Below, one piece after another: positions 1 to 8,667 of a stretch of DNA of 50,906 bases. The stretch is from assembly GCA_964647785.1 (NCBI GenBank), contig CAZYJD010000005.1, positions 1-50,906 of the forward strand, written 5' to 3'. The stretch is from CAZYJD01 sp964647785 (lineage in GTDB: Bacteria > Bacteroidota > Bacteroidia > NS11-12g > UBA9320). The notes below the pieces were generated by a model. The model saw nothing but the letters and a program-made list of their open reading frames with translations. It ran no database searches and was not told the origin of the DNA. The position numbers and the translations under genes are program-made. Position 1 is the stretch's first letter; the number at the start of each line of letters is the position of its first letter.

Positions 1-21
1 GCACAGAAGCCCAGAGCGCAG

Positions 22-39
22 TCCCGATAGCAATCGGGA
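22..39. repeat. Perfect hairpin flanked by 10-bp direct repeats
   Basis: A 7-bp inverted repeat (TCCCGAT / ATCGGGA) encloses an AGCA loop. The hairpin is bracketed by two identical copies of CAGAGCGCAG at 12-21 and 41-50. No T-tract follows, so it does not look like an intrinsic terminator. Three CCTAAC units follow at 80-85, 88-93 and 104-109. It is probably a small dispersed intergenic repeat. Its copy number cannot be judged from this window. Confidence 0.5.
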
Positions 40-136
40 GCAGAGCGCAGCAATTCTTGTTTTAAGAGGTTACGCCCCACCTAACGGCCTAACCGCCAAA
101 CCTCCTAACTTACTCCGAATTTCAAGAAGCTCCCAT

Positions 137-745
137 CTATTTCACCTTTACTTCAAACACCTTTTGATCCTGTATATATCCTTCCAGTACATCTTCAGCC
201 TGCACTTTTCCAACGCCTGCCGGCGTACCGGTGAACAAAATGTCTCCGATTTTCAAGGTGAAAAACTTGCTTACCTCTGCAATCAAGGCTTCAATTGAGC
301 GCATCATATCCGATGTATTGCCTTTTTGTGCAATTGTGCCATTTTTCTTCATGCTAAAATCCAGCTGTGTCAAATCAAAATCGCTTTTATCAAACCATTC
401 CGATATAAATGCCGAACGGTCAAAGGCCTTTGCCTTCTCCCACGGCAAACCTTTTGATTTGAGTTTAGCCTGTACATCTCTTGCAGTAAAATCGAGCCCC
501 AAACCGAATTGGTGGTAGTATTTATGTGCAAATCGCTCAGCGATATTTTTGCCTATTCGATCTATTCGCACCACCACTTCTGTTTCATAGTGAATGTCAT
601 CGCTCCAATCCGGAATAAAAAACGGCTCCCCTATACGAAGGATGGCCGAATCGGGCTTCATAAACACGACCGCTTCTTCCGGCACCTCATTGCCCAATTC
701 CCTGGCGTGCTCGCTGTAATTTCGTCCTATGCAAATTATCTTCAT
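137..745 (-). CDS. Fumarylacetoacetate hydrolase family protein
   Basis: This 202-residue protein belongs to the FAH superfamily, which hydrolyses or isomerises acylpyruvates and related beta-diketo acids using a divalent metal. The N-terminus reads MKIICIGRNYSEHA, as in short single-domain FAH proteins. The metal-binding acidic segment HYETEVVV lies near residue 52, followed by GLDFTARD near residue 82 and the C-terminal signature GDILFTGTPAGVG near residue 167. The length is typical of the short acylpyruvase/oxaloacetate tautomerase group. Its ATG overlaps the tamB stop (ATGA, 742-745), so it is probably translated with tamB, although no functional link is evident. The exact substrate cannot be assigned. 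Confidence 0.9.
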   Translation of the reverse strand: MKIICIGRNYSEHARELGNEVPEEAVVFMKPDSAILRIGEPFFIPDWSDDIHYETEVVVRIDRIGKNIAERFAHKYYHQFGLGLDFTARDVQAKLKSKGLPWEKAKAFDRSAFISEWFDKSDFDLTQLDFSMKKNGTIAQKGNTSDMMRSIEALIAEVSKFFTLKIGDILFTGTPAGVGKVQAEDVLEGYIQDQKVFEVKVK

Positions 746-3700
746 GGTGTTTCGTCTTCGCTCTGTTGTGTTGTCTCCTTCTTTCTTCTGAAAATACGAT
801 CGAATTGCTTTCTGTAATACAAACCCACCCCTGTTGTGGTGATGTTTGTAATGTTGCCCAAAGTTGGGTCATTCACCTGTCGCGTAAATCCGTGCACCAT
901 AAACCTGCCGTCGCTGCTGATGTTATAGCGCAGATTGAGATTATATGGTGTGTAGTTATAAGAACTTCCCGCATCAACAGATCCGGCAAATTCGAGCCGT
1001 TCATTTAGGAATTTTCGTTTCACTGAAACAATGAGTTCTCTGGCGGTTTGTTCGCCTGCTGCCTGCCAATTCAGCCCCACCTGCCATTTAGGATCTATTT
1101 GCGATATCCAATTGCTCAACTGGTTGCTAATGAGGTCACTCACACTGTTTCGGTATGTGTTCTGTACCCCGGTTAGTGCCGTGGTATTGGCATTTGACTC
1201 TCCAAAAGTTGGAGGAATAAAAGTACCCAGCACCAGGAGGCTGAAGACCTGCCGGTTTACCTCATCCGCATCTGTTTTAATTTGCTGGATGATGGTGTTG
1301 AATTGTGCGGCCATTGCACTGTTGGGGGTGCCTCCCAAATCGCTGATTTCAAAATCAAAACGTATTTCGGGATTGAGCAACAAGCCTGTCAACTCCAGTT
1401 TACAATCTACCGGAACATTGCTGCGCATCTGTTCAAGCATGGCCTGATCATTGGAGTATGCCGCCATGAGATCATAAGGCGCAGCCATTTCACGCTTCAA
1501 TGCCGTAATATCTATGCGTGCCTGATAAGGATCCCCATCCCATTGAAGTTTACTTCCTTTTTCAATGTTGAATTCCTTGCTAAAAAAGTTCAATGCAGTG
1601 TACTGGTATTTCCCATTGTCGATGATGTAATCACCATACATATAAAAGGCCCCCTCGCTATTCATTTCCATCTTTATGTTACCAGCTCCGCTGCCTTTGA
1701 TGATGTCCCCTAACTGCTCATCAAAAATCAACCAAACTTCAGCATCCTTGGTGAGTTCCAAATTGAAATCCATGGTGTAACCGCCCCTGGTTTCATTCTC
1801 TGCTGCATTGTCGTTATCCCATTTATTGCTAAAAGCGGTAAATTTCACAAAGCCCGCGGTTACATTTTCTTCATTGTAATCAAGTGGCAGGTATAAGTGT
1901 GTTCCTTTTTTGCTCTTTGCCCGAATCTTAAAATCAACATCATACAAGTCCCCTTTGATCAGACAACTTCCATCTGCATAAGCGGTTCCGTAAAAAAGTT
2001 CGTTGTCTTCCTTTTGGGTATTCAGACACAATAGATTTTTCACATTGTCGATTTCAATGAGGTATCGGATATCTGACAAATAGTTGTGATCAACTCGCCC
2101 ATTGACAGTGGCAGCATTTCCGCTTTTATCCAACACTTTAACCGCTTGAAGAGTGAGCTCCTTTTCGCTAAATGCCACCCGGTGACTGAAATGGTACTCA
2201 GTGCCCAGATAGTCGATGGTGAAATGGGTGTTATCAAACTGTGCCATACCGGTAATTGATGGCTCTTGCAGTGGACCTTTGACCAGCGCCTTTGCATTGA
2301 TTGTGCCTGACAAGCCGCTTGCAATGCCTTCCGTAAATCGCTCCAGGGGCCGCACATCTCCATCATTCCATTCCAATTCCAGGTCCATATAATTGGCTTC
2401 TGGAGAAATATCAATGGTTCCATTGAGTAAGAGATCCTTCAACAAACCATTCTGAACAGAAGCAGTTACACTCATTTCAAGCGGACGGGAAGGGGTGATG
2501 GTATTTGATATCAATTTAAGATCACCCAGGGTGTCTTTTCGATATTGCAAATCTTCAATCAGCAAATCGCTGTAGATCAGAGGTCTGCTAAAGGAGTTTT
2601 CCGTACTTAACAAACCGCTTGCAATACCGCCGAAAGACTCTAAGGTATCTGAAAGAAATCGATTGATTAAGGAAAGATCAAACCGGCTGAGATAGATATG
2701 ACCTTCTTGTTTGTCACTCCCTACATCCGCATCAATTCTTAGTTCTTGATCTCCTCTCTTTAGATTGAAATTGCGCAAAACAGCCGTCGTATTTCGATAT
2801 TCTAAAGAATTGGTGCTATCCAAATGCCATACATCCTGATCAATGCGGATGTTTCCATTTTTCAGGGTCAGATAAACTGCCTGATTGGCAAAAAGGGTTT
2901 GACCATTGGCATTGATGAAAAAACGATCTGAACTATCGGCCATGGATATGCTAAATTCGGTTCGGTTTCCCCCTACCTTGCCTTGGATAGAAGATCTGCG
3001 ACTGAACAGACGATTGCCAAGGTGGATGCCGGCAGAGTATTCTTCAAAAACCAGCATCTCTCCTTTTGCTTTGTTCGCCCTCAAATTCAAATCGGAAACC
3101 TTTAAAAGATCATAGCTCAATTTCTGCAGGCTTAAAGTCAGGCCCAGTTCTTTGCCCTCACTTTTGTAAAACCCTGTTACTTCTCCGCTGCTCAATTCCA
3201 ATGGAAGATCTAGCAAGTCTGTGAGTTTATTTGCGCTGTAGATTGAGGCCTCCAAGTCCAATTCAAATTCACTTGAAAGCGATACTGGCGGATCATAATA
3301 ATCAGGAAGCAAGCTGGCCCTCAACTCCTTCCAAACTTCATCCACTTGACTCAAAAGAAAATTACCGTGCAGATGCCCCTCCAGCATTTCTGAATTGAGA
3401 ATGATGTCTCGCTCGTAACCGGCTATTTCAGAGAGCAAAGCAATGTCTGTAAACTGATATCGCTTATTGTTTCTGTAAACATCTAACTTTTGCAATCGGG
3501 CCAAGCCAAACAAATCATCCAAAGTGCTTCCGGTAATTCGGATATCCATTTCCCCACTCACACGACTGTTTTCATCATCAAAGCCCAGTTTGCCCAGATT
3601 GAGTTGTTTCACATCTGCCAAAAAGTTATAGGTAGGTTGTAGGCCATTTAGATCAATGGTTCCGCCAAAAGCAAATTGGGCATTGCTATCGTTTGCGCGC

Positions 3701-5157
3701 AATTCCCCGGTAAAGAATCTATTCTCGAGTTGTCCGTCGAGGGTGATACCACGATAAGTATATCCCGCAAAATTCAGCCGATCAACTTTGCCATCGAGAT
3801 CCACTTCGAACGATTCAAGTTCCAAACCCTTCCCATTCAATTGGACTTGAAAAGCGGCTTCTCCCAAATCACTCAAAGCATACATTTTACCGAAATCAAA
3901 TCCTTTGCTGCTCAATTCTCCTGAATAAGCGGCAGTGCCTTCACCATCAATCTTAAAATTCACGTCACCGCTCAGCTCCCCCAGATCCGTATCCAAATCA
4001 CCAAGTGCTACAAAATCATTGTAAAAACCGACAAAATCGCCCTGGTAATGAATATTCCCCAATCTTTCTACTTCTTCCGGCATGGATTCTCCACCGAGCA
4101 TCCAAAGCAATTGGGCACTGTTAACTTCCAGATCTCTGCAATCCAGATTCATGTAGGTGGTGCGCCAATCCGGAAGGCCTTTTAAACGCATGCGGCCTTG
4201 AAAAGAACCCATTTTATCAGAGGTGAGAATGAGTCCAGTTGATTTGATGTTGTTCACCCTTCCCTCGATTGGACCATCTAAATAAAACTCATCCTGAAAA
4301 CCTTCCATATCGTAGCTAAAATAGGCGAGGTCCTCGCTGGAAACACGACTTTGATTAAGAACTGAGTTTATATCCACACTATCAATAAAATAACTCAATT
4401 GATTGTAATGCTCGTAATTAAAAATCACTTTCCCCGCCAGTGAACTATGCCCGGTTTCGAGCCTTAGATTTTTAAAAGATAATTCCGTTGGGCAAACCGT
4501 GGCTTCTGAATGCATGGAAGCGATTTCGATGCCACTTTGTTCAGTAGCCCGGAGGTGTTGAATAAAAGTATGCATGCTATCATTGAGCAGATAGAATTCA
4601 TGCATCTCGGTGTATATATTTTCTACCAGGATATTGTTTTCTTGAAATGGGCCATAATCTCCGGCTTCATACTGCCAATCACGATAAAGGAATCGACCAT
4701 TATTCAATTTCAATTCATCAATTACAATGGCAACTGCTTTCGTTGTGCTATTTGGCTCAGAAGGGGTGAAATAATCGATCAAAAAGTTGTAGTTGAATCC
4801 ATCCGACCGCCTCTGCATAAAAAAAGCGGGATTGGTCAATTCAACAGTATTGAATCCTAAATCTCCTTTACCGCGATACGAACGATACAAAGATGCCCTC
4901 AGTTCTGTTGCATGAATCAACGTATCCCCTTGCTGGTCAAACAGACTGAGATCTTTTAACAAAAGCACTCCCGGAAAACGCAATTCAATTCTGCCAATGT
5001 CCACCTTGGTAAGGAGTTCTTTTTGCAGGTAAGTTGTGGCTTTTTGAACCGCCCAGTTTTGAAAAACGGAAGATCGAATCACTGCCATGATCGTAAAGGC
5101 CAACAGAAATACTGTGGCCAGACTGTAAAGGGCGATTTTGGCTATTTTTGACCTCAA
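742..5157 (-). CDS. tamB: Translocation/assembly module TamB (DUF490 family)
   Basis: This AsmA-like protein of 1471 residues is predicted to be anchored in the inner membrane by an N-terminal helix (about residues 6-28) and to span the periplasm with a long beta-rich repeat body. TamB-like proteins assist outer-membrane protein assembly or lipid transport between the membranes. The C-terminal DUF490 domain occupies roughly the last 400 residues (around NIKMEMNSEGAFYMYGDY to GLYYRKQFDRIF) and ends in a basic then acidic tail. The only usable start is a TTG at 5157, because an in-frame stop lies 18 bases upstream. The gene is divergent from tsaD with only about 10 bp between their likely starts, and it overlaps the following FAH gene by 4 bp. 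No TamA partner is visible here. Confidence 0.9.
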   Translation of the reverse strand: MRSKIAKIALYSLATVFLLAFTIMAVIRSSVFQNWAVQKATTYLQKELLTKVDIGRIELRFPGVLLLKDLSLFDQQGDTLIHATELRASLYRSYRGKGDLGFNTVELTNPAFFMQRRSDGFNYNFLIDYFTPSEPNSTTKAVAIVIDELKLNNGRFLYRDWQYEAGDYGPFQENNILVENIYTEMHEFYLLNDSMHTFIQHLRATEQSGIEIASMHSEATVCPTELSFKNLRLETGHSSLAGKVIFNYEHYNQLSYFIDSVDINSVLNQSRVSSEDLAYFSYDMEGFQDEFYLDGPIEGRVNNIKSTGLILTSDKMGSFQGRMRLKGLPDWRTTYMNLDCRDLEVNSAQLLWMLGGESMPEEVERLGNIHYQGDFVGFYNDFVALGDLDTDLGELSGDVNFKIDGEGTAAYSGELSSKGFDFGKMYALSDLGEAAFQVQLNGKGLELESFEVDLDGKVDRLNFAGYTYRGITLDGQLENRFFTGELRANDSNAQFAFGGTIDLNGLQPTYNFLADVKQLNLGKLGFDDENSRVSGEMDIRITGSTLDDLFGLARLQKLDVYRNNKRYQFTDIALLSEIAGYERDIILNSEMLEGHLHGNFLLSQVDEVWKELRASLLPDYYDPPVSLSSEFELDLEASIYSANKLTDLLDLPLELSSGEVTGFYKSEGKELGLTLSLQKLSYDLLKVSDLNLRANKAKGEMLVFEEYSAGIHLGNRLFSRRSSIQGKVGGNRTEFSISMADSSDRFFINANGQTLFANQAVYLTLKNGNIRIDQDVWHLDSTNSLEYRNTTAVLRNFNLKRGDQELRIDADVGSDKQEGHIYLSRFDLSLINRFLSDTLESFGGIASGLLSTENSFSRPLIYSDLLIEDLQYRKDTLGDLKLISNTITPSRPLEMSVTASVQNGLLKDLLLNGTIDISPEANYMDLELEWNDGDVRPLERFTEGIASGLSGTINAKALVKGPLQEPSITGMAQFDNTHFTIDYLGTEYHFSHRVAFSEKELTLQAVKVLDKSGNAATVNGRVDHNYLSDIRYLIEIDNVKNLLCLNTQKEDNELFYGTAYADGSCLIKGDLYDVDFKIRAKSKKGTHLYLPLDYNEENVTAGFVKFTAFSNKWDNDNAAENETRGGYTMDFNLELTKDAEVWLIFDEQLGDIIKGSGAGNIKMEMNSEGAFYMYGDYIIDNGKYQYTALNFFSKEFNIEKGSKLQWDGDPYQARIDITALKREMAAPYDLMAAYSNDQAMLEQMRSNVPVDCKLELTGLLLNPEIRFDFEISDLGGTPNSAMAAQFNTIIQQIKTDADEVNRQVFSLLVLGTFIPPTFGESNANTTALTGVQNTYRNSVSDLISNQLSNWISQIDPKWQVGLNWQAAGEQTARELIVSVKRKFLNERLEFAGSVDAGSSYNYTPYNLNLRYNISSDGRFMVHGFTRQVNDPTLGNITNITTTGVGLYYRKQFDRIFRRKKETTQQSEDETP
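5143..5150 (+). promoter_or_regulatory. Candidate Bacteroidota -7 box for tsaD
   Basis: The octamer TATTTTTG matches the Bacteroidota -7 consensus TAnnTTTG and ends 17 bases before the GTG proposed as the tsaD start. No clear -33 TTG was found at normal distance. The box lies inside the first codons of the divergent tamB gene. Confidence 0.3.
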
Positions 5158-5167
5158 TTCAGATGGT

Positions 5168-6193
5168 GTGCATCAGAAAGCTTCAAATATCAACATTCTA
5201 GCCATAGAATCCAGCTGTGATGATACCGCAGCCTCGGTGATTGTTAACGACAAAATACGTTCCAACATTGTGAGCAGTCAAGCTGGTCATCAACCATTTG
5301 GGGGGGTGGTACCCGAGCTGGCCTCGCGCAATCATCAGCAAAACATCGTGCCAGTGGTGGATGCCGCTTTGAAAAAAGCGCAACTCACAACAGGGGATCT
5401 AAGCGCAATTGCTTTCACCCAGGGACCGGGCCTTATGGGAAGCCTATTGGTGGGTTATTCTTTTGCCAAAAGCACGGCCCTTGCCATGAATGTCCCATTG
5501 ATTGCCGTGAATCACCTGCAAGCCCATGTGTTTGCCCACTTCATTGAGCCACCATATCCGAAATTTCCGTTTCTCTGCCTGCTGGTTTCCGGGGGACACA
5601 CCCAACTGATTGTGGTGCAGGAAGACTTCAGCATGGAAGTGATTGGCCACAGCATGGATGATGCTGCCGGTGAAGCTTTTGACAAAACAGCTAAACTCTT
5701 GGGGCTGGGCTATCCAGGAGGACCCGTTCTGGATAAGCTCGCCAGAAAAGGAAACCCAGATGCTTTTGTGTTCTCCAAAGCAAAGGTAGATGGGTACAAT
5801 TACAGTTTTAGTGGACTAAAAACCTCTGTGCTTTACTTTTTGAGAAACGAAATTGAAAAAAATCCCAATTTCATTGCGCAACATTTAAACGACCTATGTG
5901 CATCTGTACAAAAGAACATTGTGTCGTATCTCATGGAAAAATTGACGAAGGCTGCTGAGAATCTGGGCATCAGTCACATTGGAATTGCAGGTGGTGTAAG
6001 TGCCAATAGTCTTTTGAGGGAGGTACTGCAGAAGGAAGGAATGAAAAGAGGTTGGGAAACATTCATCCCCGCCTTTGAATATTGCACAGACAATGCGGCA
6101 ATGATTGCCAGGGCGGCACAGCATTTGTACAACCGAAAAATATTTGCCACGAAAGAGAGTGTGCCTTTTGCCAAATACAAAATAGATTCATGA
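5168..6193 (+). CDS. tsaD: tRNA N6-adenosine threonylcarbamoyltransferase TsaD
   Basis: TsaD transfers the threonylcarbamoyl group to A37 of ANN-decoding tRNAs, working with TsaB and TsaE. The ASKHA fold begins with NILAIESSCDDT. The metal-binding HxxxH motif appears as HLQAH (residues 116-120 from the chosen start), and GGHTQL and DDAAGEAFDK are intact. The C-terminal GGVSANSLLR and the DNAAMIA segment are family signatures. The open frame reaches a TTG at 5138 that would overlap tamB. I prefer the GTG at 5168, which gives 341 residues with a short lead before the conserved start. The stop overlaps the next gene by ATGA, so tsaD heads a four-gene operon. Confidence 0.95.
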   Translation: MHQKASNINILAIESSCDDTAASVIVNDKIRSNIVSSQAGHQPFGGVVPELASRNHQQNIVPVVDAALKKAQLTTGDLSAIAFTQGPGLMGSLLVGYSFAKSTALAMNVPLIAVNHLQAHVFAHFIEPPYPKFPFLCLLVSGGHTQLIVVQEDFSMEVIGHSMDDAAGEAFDKTAKLLGLGYPGGPVLDKLARKGNPDAFVFSKAKVDGYNYSFSGLKTSVLYFLRNEIEKNPNFIAQHLNDLCASVQKNIVSYLMEKLTKAAENLGISHIGIAGGVSANSLLREVLQKEGMKRGWETFIPAFEYCTDNAAMIARAAQHLYNRKIFATKESVPFAKYKIDS

Positions 6194-7014
6194 AAAACAT
6201 CGCAACCTTGCTTATCATACTTTTCACATCACTCAGTGAACTCAGCGCGCAGCTGCCGGATAGCAGTACCATAAGGGAGCAAGGCATCCTCGAAATCCAG
6301 TCGTGGGTTATTGTGTTCAAATACCAACACCAAAAAGACAGTCAGTTGTTTGAGATTAGAAAATATGACAGCCTGGGCAATGAAACCTACATGTGGCAGG
6401 ATTTGGGTGTTTACGGCTGGGATGTAAAGCAAGAGCTTCAGCGCAGCTTCAATGGTTATTTACCTACTGAAGAGTTGCTCCTTCAAAATGGCGATAAAGA
6501 ATCGCTCACCTTGTTCACTTATGATGAACAAGACAACATCGAACGCACCGATGAGATTTATTTCCGATACAACGACACGATAGAAACACACAACTTGTGG
6601 TTTTACAATCGCGCGGGCAAACCGGACTCTATGCACGCCATGCGGGTTGGGAATTACCGACAGGATACCGCTCGTTTTTACACCTACTATACCTATGACA
6701 GCATTGGGAGAGAGCTTTCCGTTAAAACACGCAACCAAAAAGGCGTATGGCTCAACGAAACCGTAAATACATGGAATGCCAATGGGAAGATATCTGAGTT
6801 CAGTGAAGAAACCTTCGGAGAGAAATACAGCTACCATAAGTACTATTACAGCTTTTATGAAGATGGCAAACTGGCGGGCTACACAGACGACAACAACAAC
6901 ACTTACGAATATTATTACGACCATCGTGGCTTGATGTATTACATGTTGTATGTGGATCGACTCGGTGAGCCCAATGCCGGATATTATTACTTCTATACCT
7001 TCCAAGAGCCATGA
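6190..7014 (+). CDS. Secreted protein with YD/RHS-like repeat segments, function unknown
   Basis: This 274-residue protein begins with a signal peptide (MKNIATLLIILFTSLSELSAQ). The mature part is rich in tyrosine, asparagine and aspartate. It contains several short units resembling YD repeats: YDSLGNE, YDEQDN, YNRAGKP, YDSIGRE, YYDHRGL. Such repeats form beta-sheet shells in RHS and teneurin proteins, but this protein is far too short for a toxin-carrying RHS protein and has no C-terminal toxin domain. The chosen ATG gives a 4-bp ATGA overlap with tsaD, and its own stop overlaps crcB in the same way. I do not recognise a characterised relative. The repeat assignment is by eye. Confidence 0.75.
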   Translation: MKNIATLLIILFTSLSELSAQLPDSSTIREQGILEIQSWVIVFKYQHQKDSQLFEIRKYDSLGNETYMWQDLGVYGWDVKQELQRSFNGYLPTEELLLQNGDKESLTLFTYDEQDNIERTDEIYFRYNDTIETHNLWFYNRAGKPDSMHAMRVGNYRQDTARFYTYYTYDSIGRELSVKTRNQKGVWLNETVNTWNANGKISEFSEETFGEKYSYHKYYYSFYEDGKLAGYTDDNNNTYEYYYDHRGLMYYMLYVDRLGEPNAGYYYFYTFQEP

Positions 7015-7388
7015 GTAACAGCTGGACCATATGGCTTTGGGTTGCGTTAGGAGGAGCAGCAGGAAGCAGTCTGCGATTCACCATTTCTCGACTTATCGCA
7101 GGCATTTCTCAAGCCCGTTTTCCTTGGGCTACACTCAGTGTAAATCTGCTCGGATGCTTGTTTATAGGGCTGGCGATGGGATGGATTTCCAAAAACGGCA
7201 TGGAGCGCTGGGCGCCGCTGATGGTAAGCGGTTTTCTGGGAGGCTTCACCACCTTTTCGGCATTTGGCTGGGAAAGCTATCAAATGCTGAGAGAAGAGGC
7301 CATTGGATCAATGCTTATTTACATTGGTCTGAGCATTGTGCTCGGTATTTTATTCGTTATGATGGGGTATAAATGGATGAACGCATGA
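7011..7388 (+). CDS. crcB: Fluoride channel CrcB/Fluc
   Basis: This 125-residue, four-helix membrane protein belongs to the CrcB/Fluc family of dual-topology fluoride channels that protect cytoplasmic enzymes from fluoride. Diagnostic motifs are GGAAGSSLRF at residues 14-23, NLLGCL at 45-50 and GGFTTFSAF at 77-85, which includes the pore phenylalanines and the polar track. The length is standard for the family, and dimerisation as homodimers is expected because only one copy is present here. It overlaps the preceding and following genes by 4 bp each, so it is translated as part of the tsaD transcript. No fluoride riboswitch is possible directly upstream, since that DNA is coding. Confidence 0.93.
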   Translation: MSNSWTIWLWVALGGAAGSSLRFTISRLIAGISQARFPWATLSVNLLGCLFIGLAMGWISKNGMERWAPLMVSGFLGGFTTFSAFGWESYQMLREEAIGSMLIYIGLSIVLGILFVMMGYKWMNA

Positions 7389-8656
7389 AGAAAGGATGGA
7401 TAAAATTACTCGCGCTGCTGCTTTTCATTGCAGTCAGTGGTCAACTTCAGGCTACTCGCCTGCTCATCCCTATGGATGAAAAACAAAGTGATCACCTCAA
7501 GGCCTATGGAATGGCTTACTTCATTCTGGAGCATGACATTGAAGTAGAATGGCTACTGAATTACCGTGGCGGTAGTTTCATGTTCCCTCAGTTTGATCAA
7601 TTTGAACAAGAGTTAAAAATCAGAGGGGTTCGATACGAAGTAATCAGCGAGAGCCGAGCGGCAGGTATCTTGGAAGAAATTGCAAGTCCGGTGGTGAACA
7701 TGAACGTGGTGAAGCTGCTTAAGGTACCAAAGATTGCAGTCTACAGCCCCAAGACCGCCCAACCGTGGGATGATGCCGTTACCATGGTGCTCACCTATGC
7801 ACAAATCCCCTATGATGTGATATTTGATGATGAAGTGCTGGATGGGAAACTACCGATGTACGATTGGCTGCATTTGCACCACGAAGATTTCACCGGACAA
7901 TACGGCAAATTTTACAGAGCCTATCGAAATGCCCCTTGGTATCGTGAACAGGTAGCAGAGTCGGAAGCCATGGCTGCCAAACATGGCTACAGCAAAGTAT
8001 CAGAGATGAAACTGGCAGTGGTAAAAAAAATCAGAGATTTCACCCTGGGTGGAGGATTTCTTTTTGCCATGTGCTCGGCAACAGACACCTATGACATTGC
8101 GCTGGCAGCAGATGGTGTGGATATTTGCGAGAGCATGTTCGACGGAGATGCGGCAGACCCGAACGCACAACAAAAACTCGATTTCAATAAAACCTTCGCA
8201 TTTAAAGACTTCAACATCTCCCGCGATCCTTACGAGTACGAATACAGCAATATCGACATGCAGCCACAAGAGCGCAATGTGCGGGAAGAAAACGACATGT
8301 TTGTTCTGAACGACTTCAGCGCCAAATGGGATATTGTGCCCACCATACTGTGCCAGAACCACGAAAGGGTGATCAAAGGATTTATGGGACAAACCACCGC
8401 CTTCAGAGCTTCCACTGTAAAAAGTAGCACCACCATTATGGGTGAGAATCGAAGCCTTGGCGAGGTGCGCTATTTACATGGAACCATCGGCAAAGGCACC
8501 TGGACCTTTTACGGAGGGCATGACCCTGAAGATTATCAGCACATGGTGGGTGAACCCCCAACTGATTTGGCACTGCATCCCAATTCGCCCGGCTATCGAC
8601 TCATTTTAAACAACATTTTGTTCCCAAGTGCCAAGAAGCAAAAACAAAAAACTTAG
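7385..8656 (+). CDS. Exported glutaminase-like protein commonly labelled asparagine synthetase B
   Basis: This 423-residue protein belongs to a Bacteroidota family often named asparagine synthetase B in databases. It has a signal peptide (MKKGWIKLLALLLFIAVSGQLQA), so it acts outside the cytoplasm, and I see no ATP-pyrophosphatase SGGxDS motif. The centre resembles a class I amidotransferase or DJ-1-like fold: a glycine-rich strand leads to GGGFLFAMCSATDT, placing Cys230 at a nucleophile-elbow position. YDWLHLHHEDFTG and FYGGHDPEDYQH are other conserved-looking patches. An upstream ATG at 7373 exists. The ATG at 7385 is preferred because it starts the signal peptide and gives an ATGA overlap with crcB. 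The synthetase name is doubtful and the substrate is unknown. Confidence 0.8.
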   Translation: MKKGWIKLLALLLFIAVSGQLQATRLLIPMDEKQSDHLKAYGMAYFILEHDIEVEWLLNYRGGSFMFPQFDQFEQELKIRGVRYEVISESRAAGILEEIASPVVNMNVVKLLKVPKIAVYSPKTAQPWDDAVTMVLTYAQIPYDVIFDDEVLDGKLPMYDWLHLHHEDFTGQYGKFYRAYRNAPWYREQVAESEAMAAKHGYSKVSEMKLAVVKKIRDFTLGGGFLFAMCSATDTYDIALAADGVDICESMFDGDAADPNAQQKLDFNKTFAFKDFNISRDPYEYEYSNIDMQPQERNVREENDMFVLNDFSAKWDIVPTILCQNHERVIKGFMGQTTAFRASTVKSSTTIMGENRSLGEVRYLHGTIGKGTWTFYGGHDPEDYQHMVGEPPTDLALHPNSPGYRLILNNILFPSAKKQKQKT

Positions 8657-8667
8657 TAAAGTTTTTT
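8646..8667 (+). terminator. Putative intrinsic terminator of the tsaD operon
   Basis: A 9-bp stem (AAAAAACTT / AAGTTTTTT) with an AGTA loop ends in a run of six T. It overlaps the stop codon of the preceding gene. The stem is A/T-rich and therefore weak. Its position at the end of a four-gene run supports the call. Confidence 0.45.

Noticed and set aside
6460..7005. 181-residue minus-strand frame opposite the secreted YD-like gene
   Set aside because: Antisense shadow: the plus-strand frame has a signal peptide and ATGA junctions on both sides, while the minus frame has no start context or neighbours.
6190..7014. RHS polymorphic toxin
   Set aside because: Too short, lacks the RHS core motif and a C-terminal toxin domain, and no immunity gene follows.
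7000..7015. Fluoride riboswitch upstream of crcB
   Set aside because: The DNA before crcB is the coding end of the preceding gene, and no crcB-motif structure was seen.
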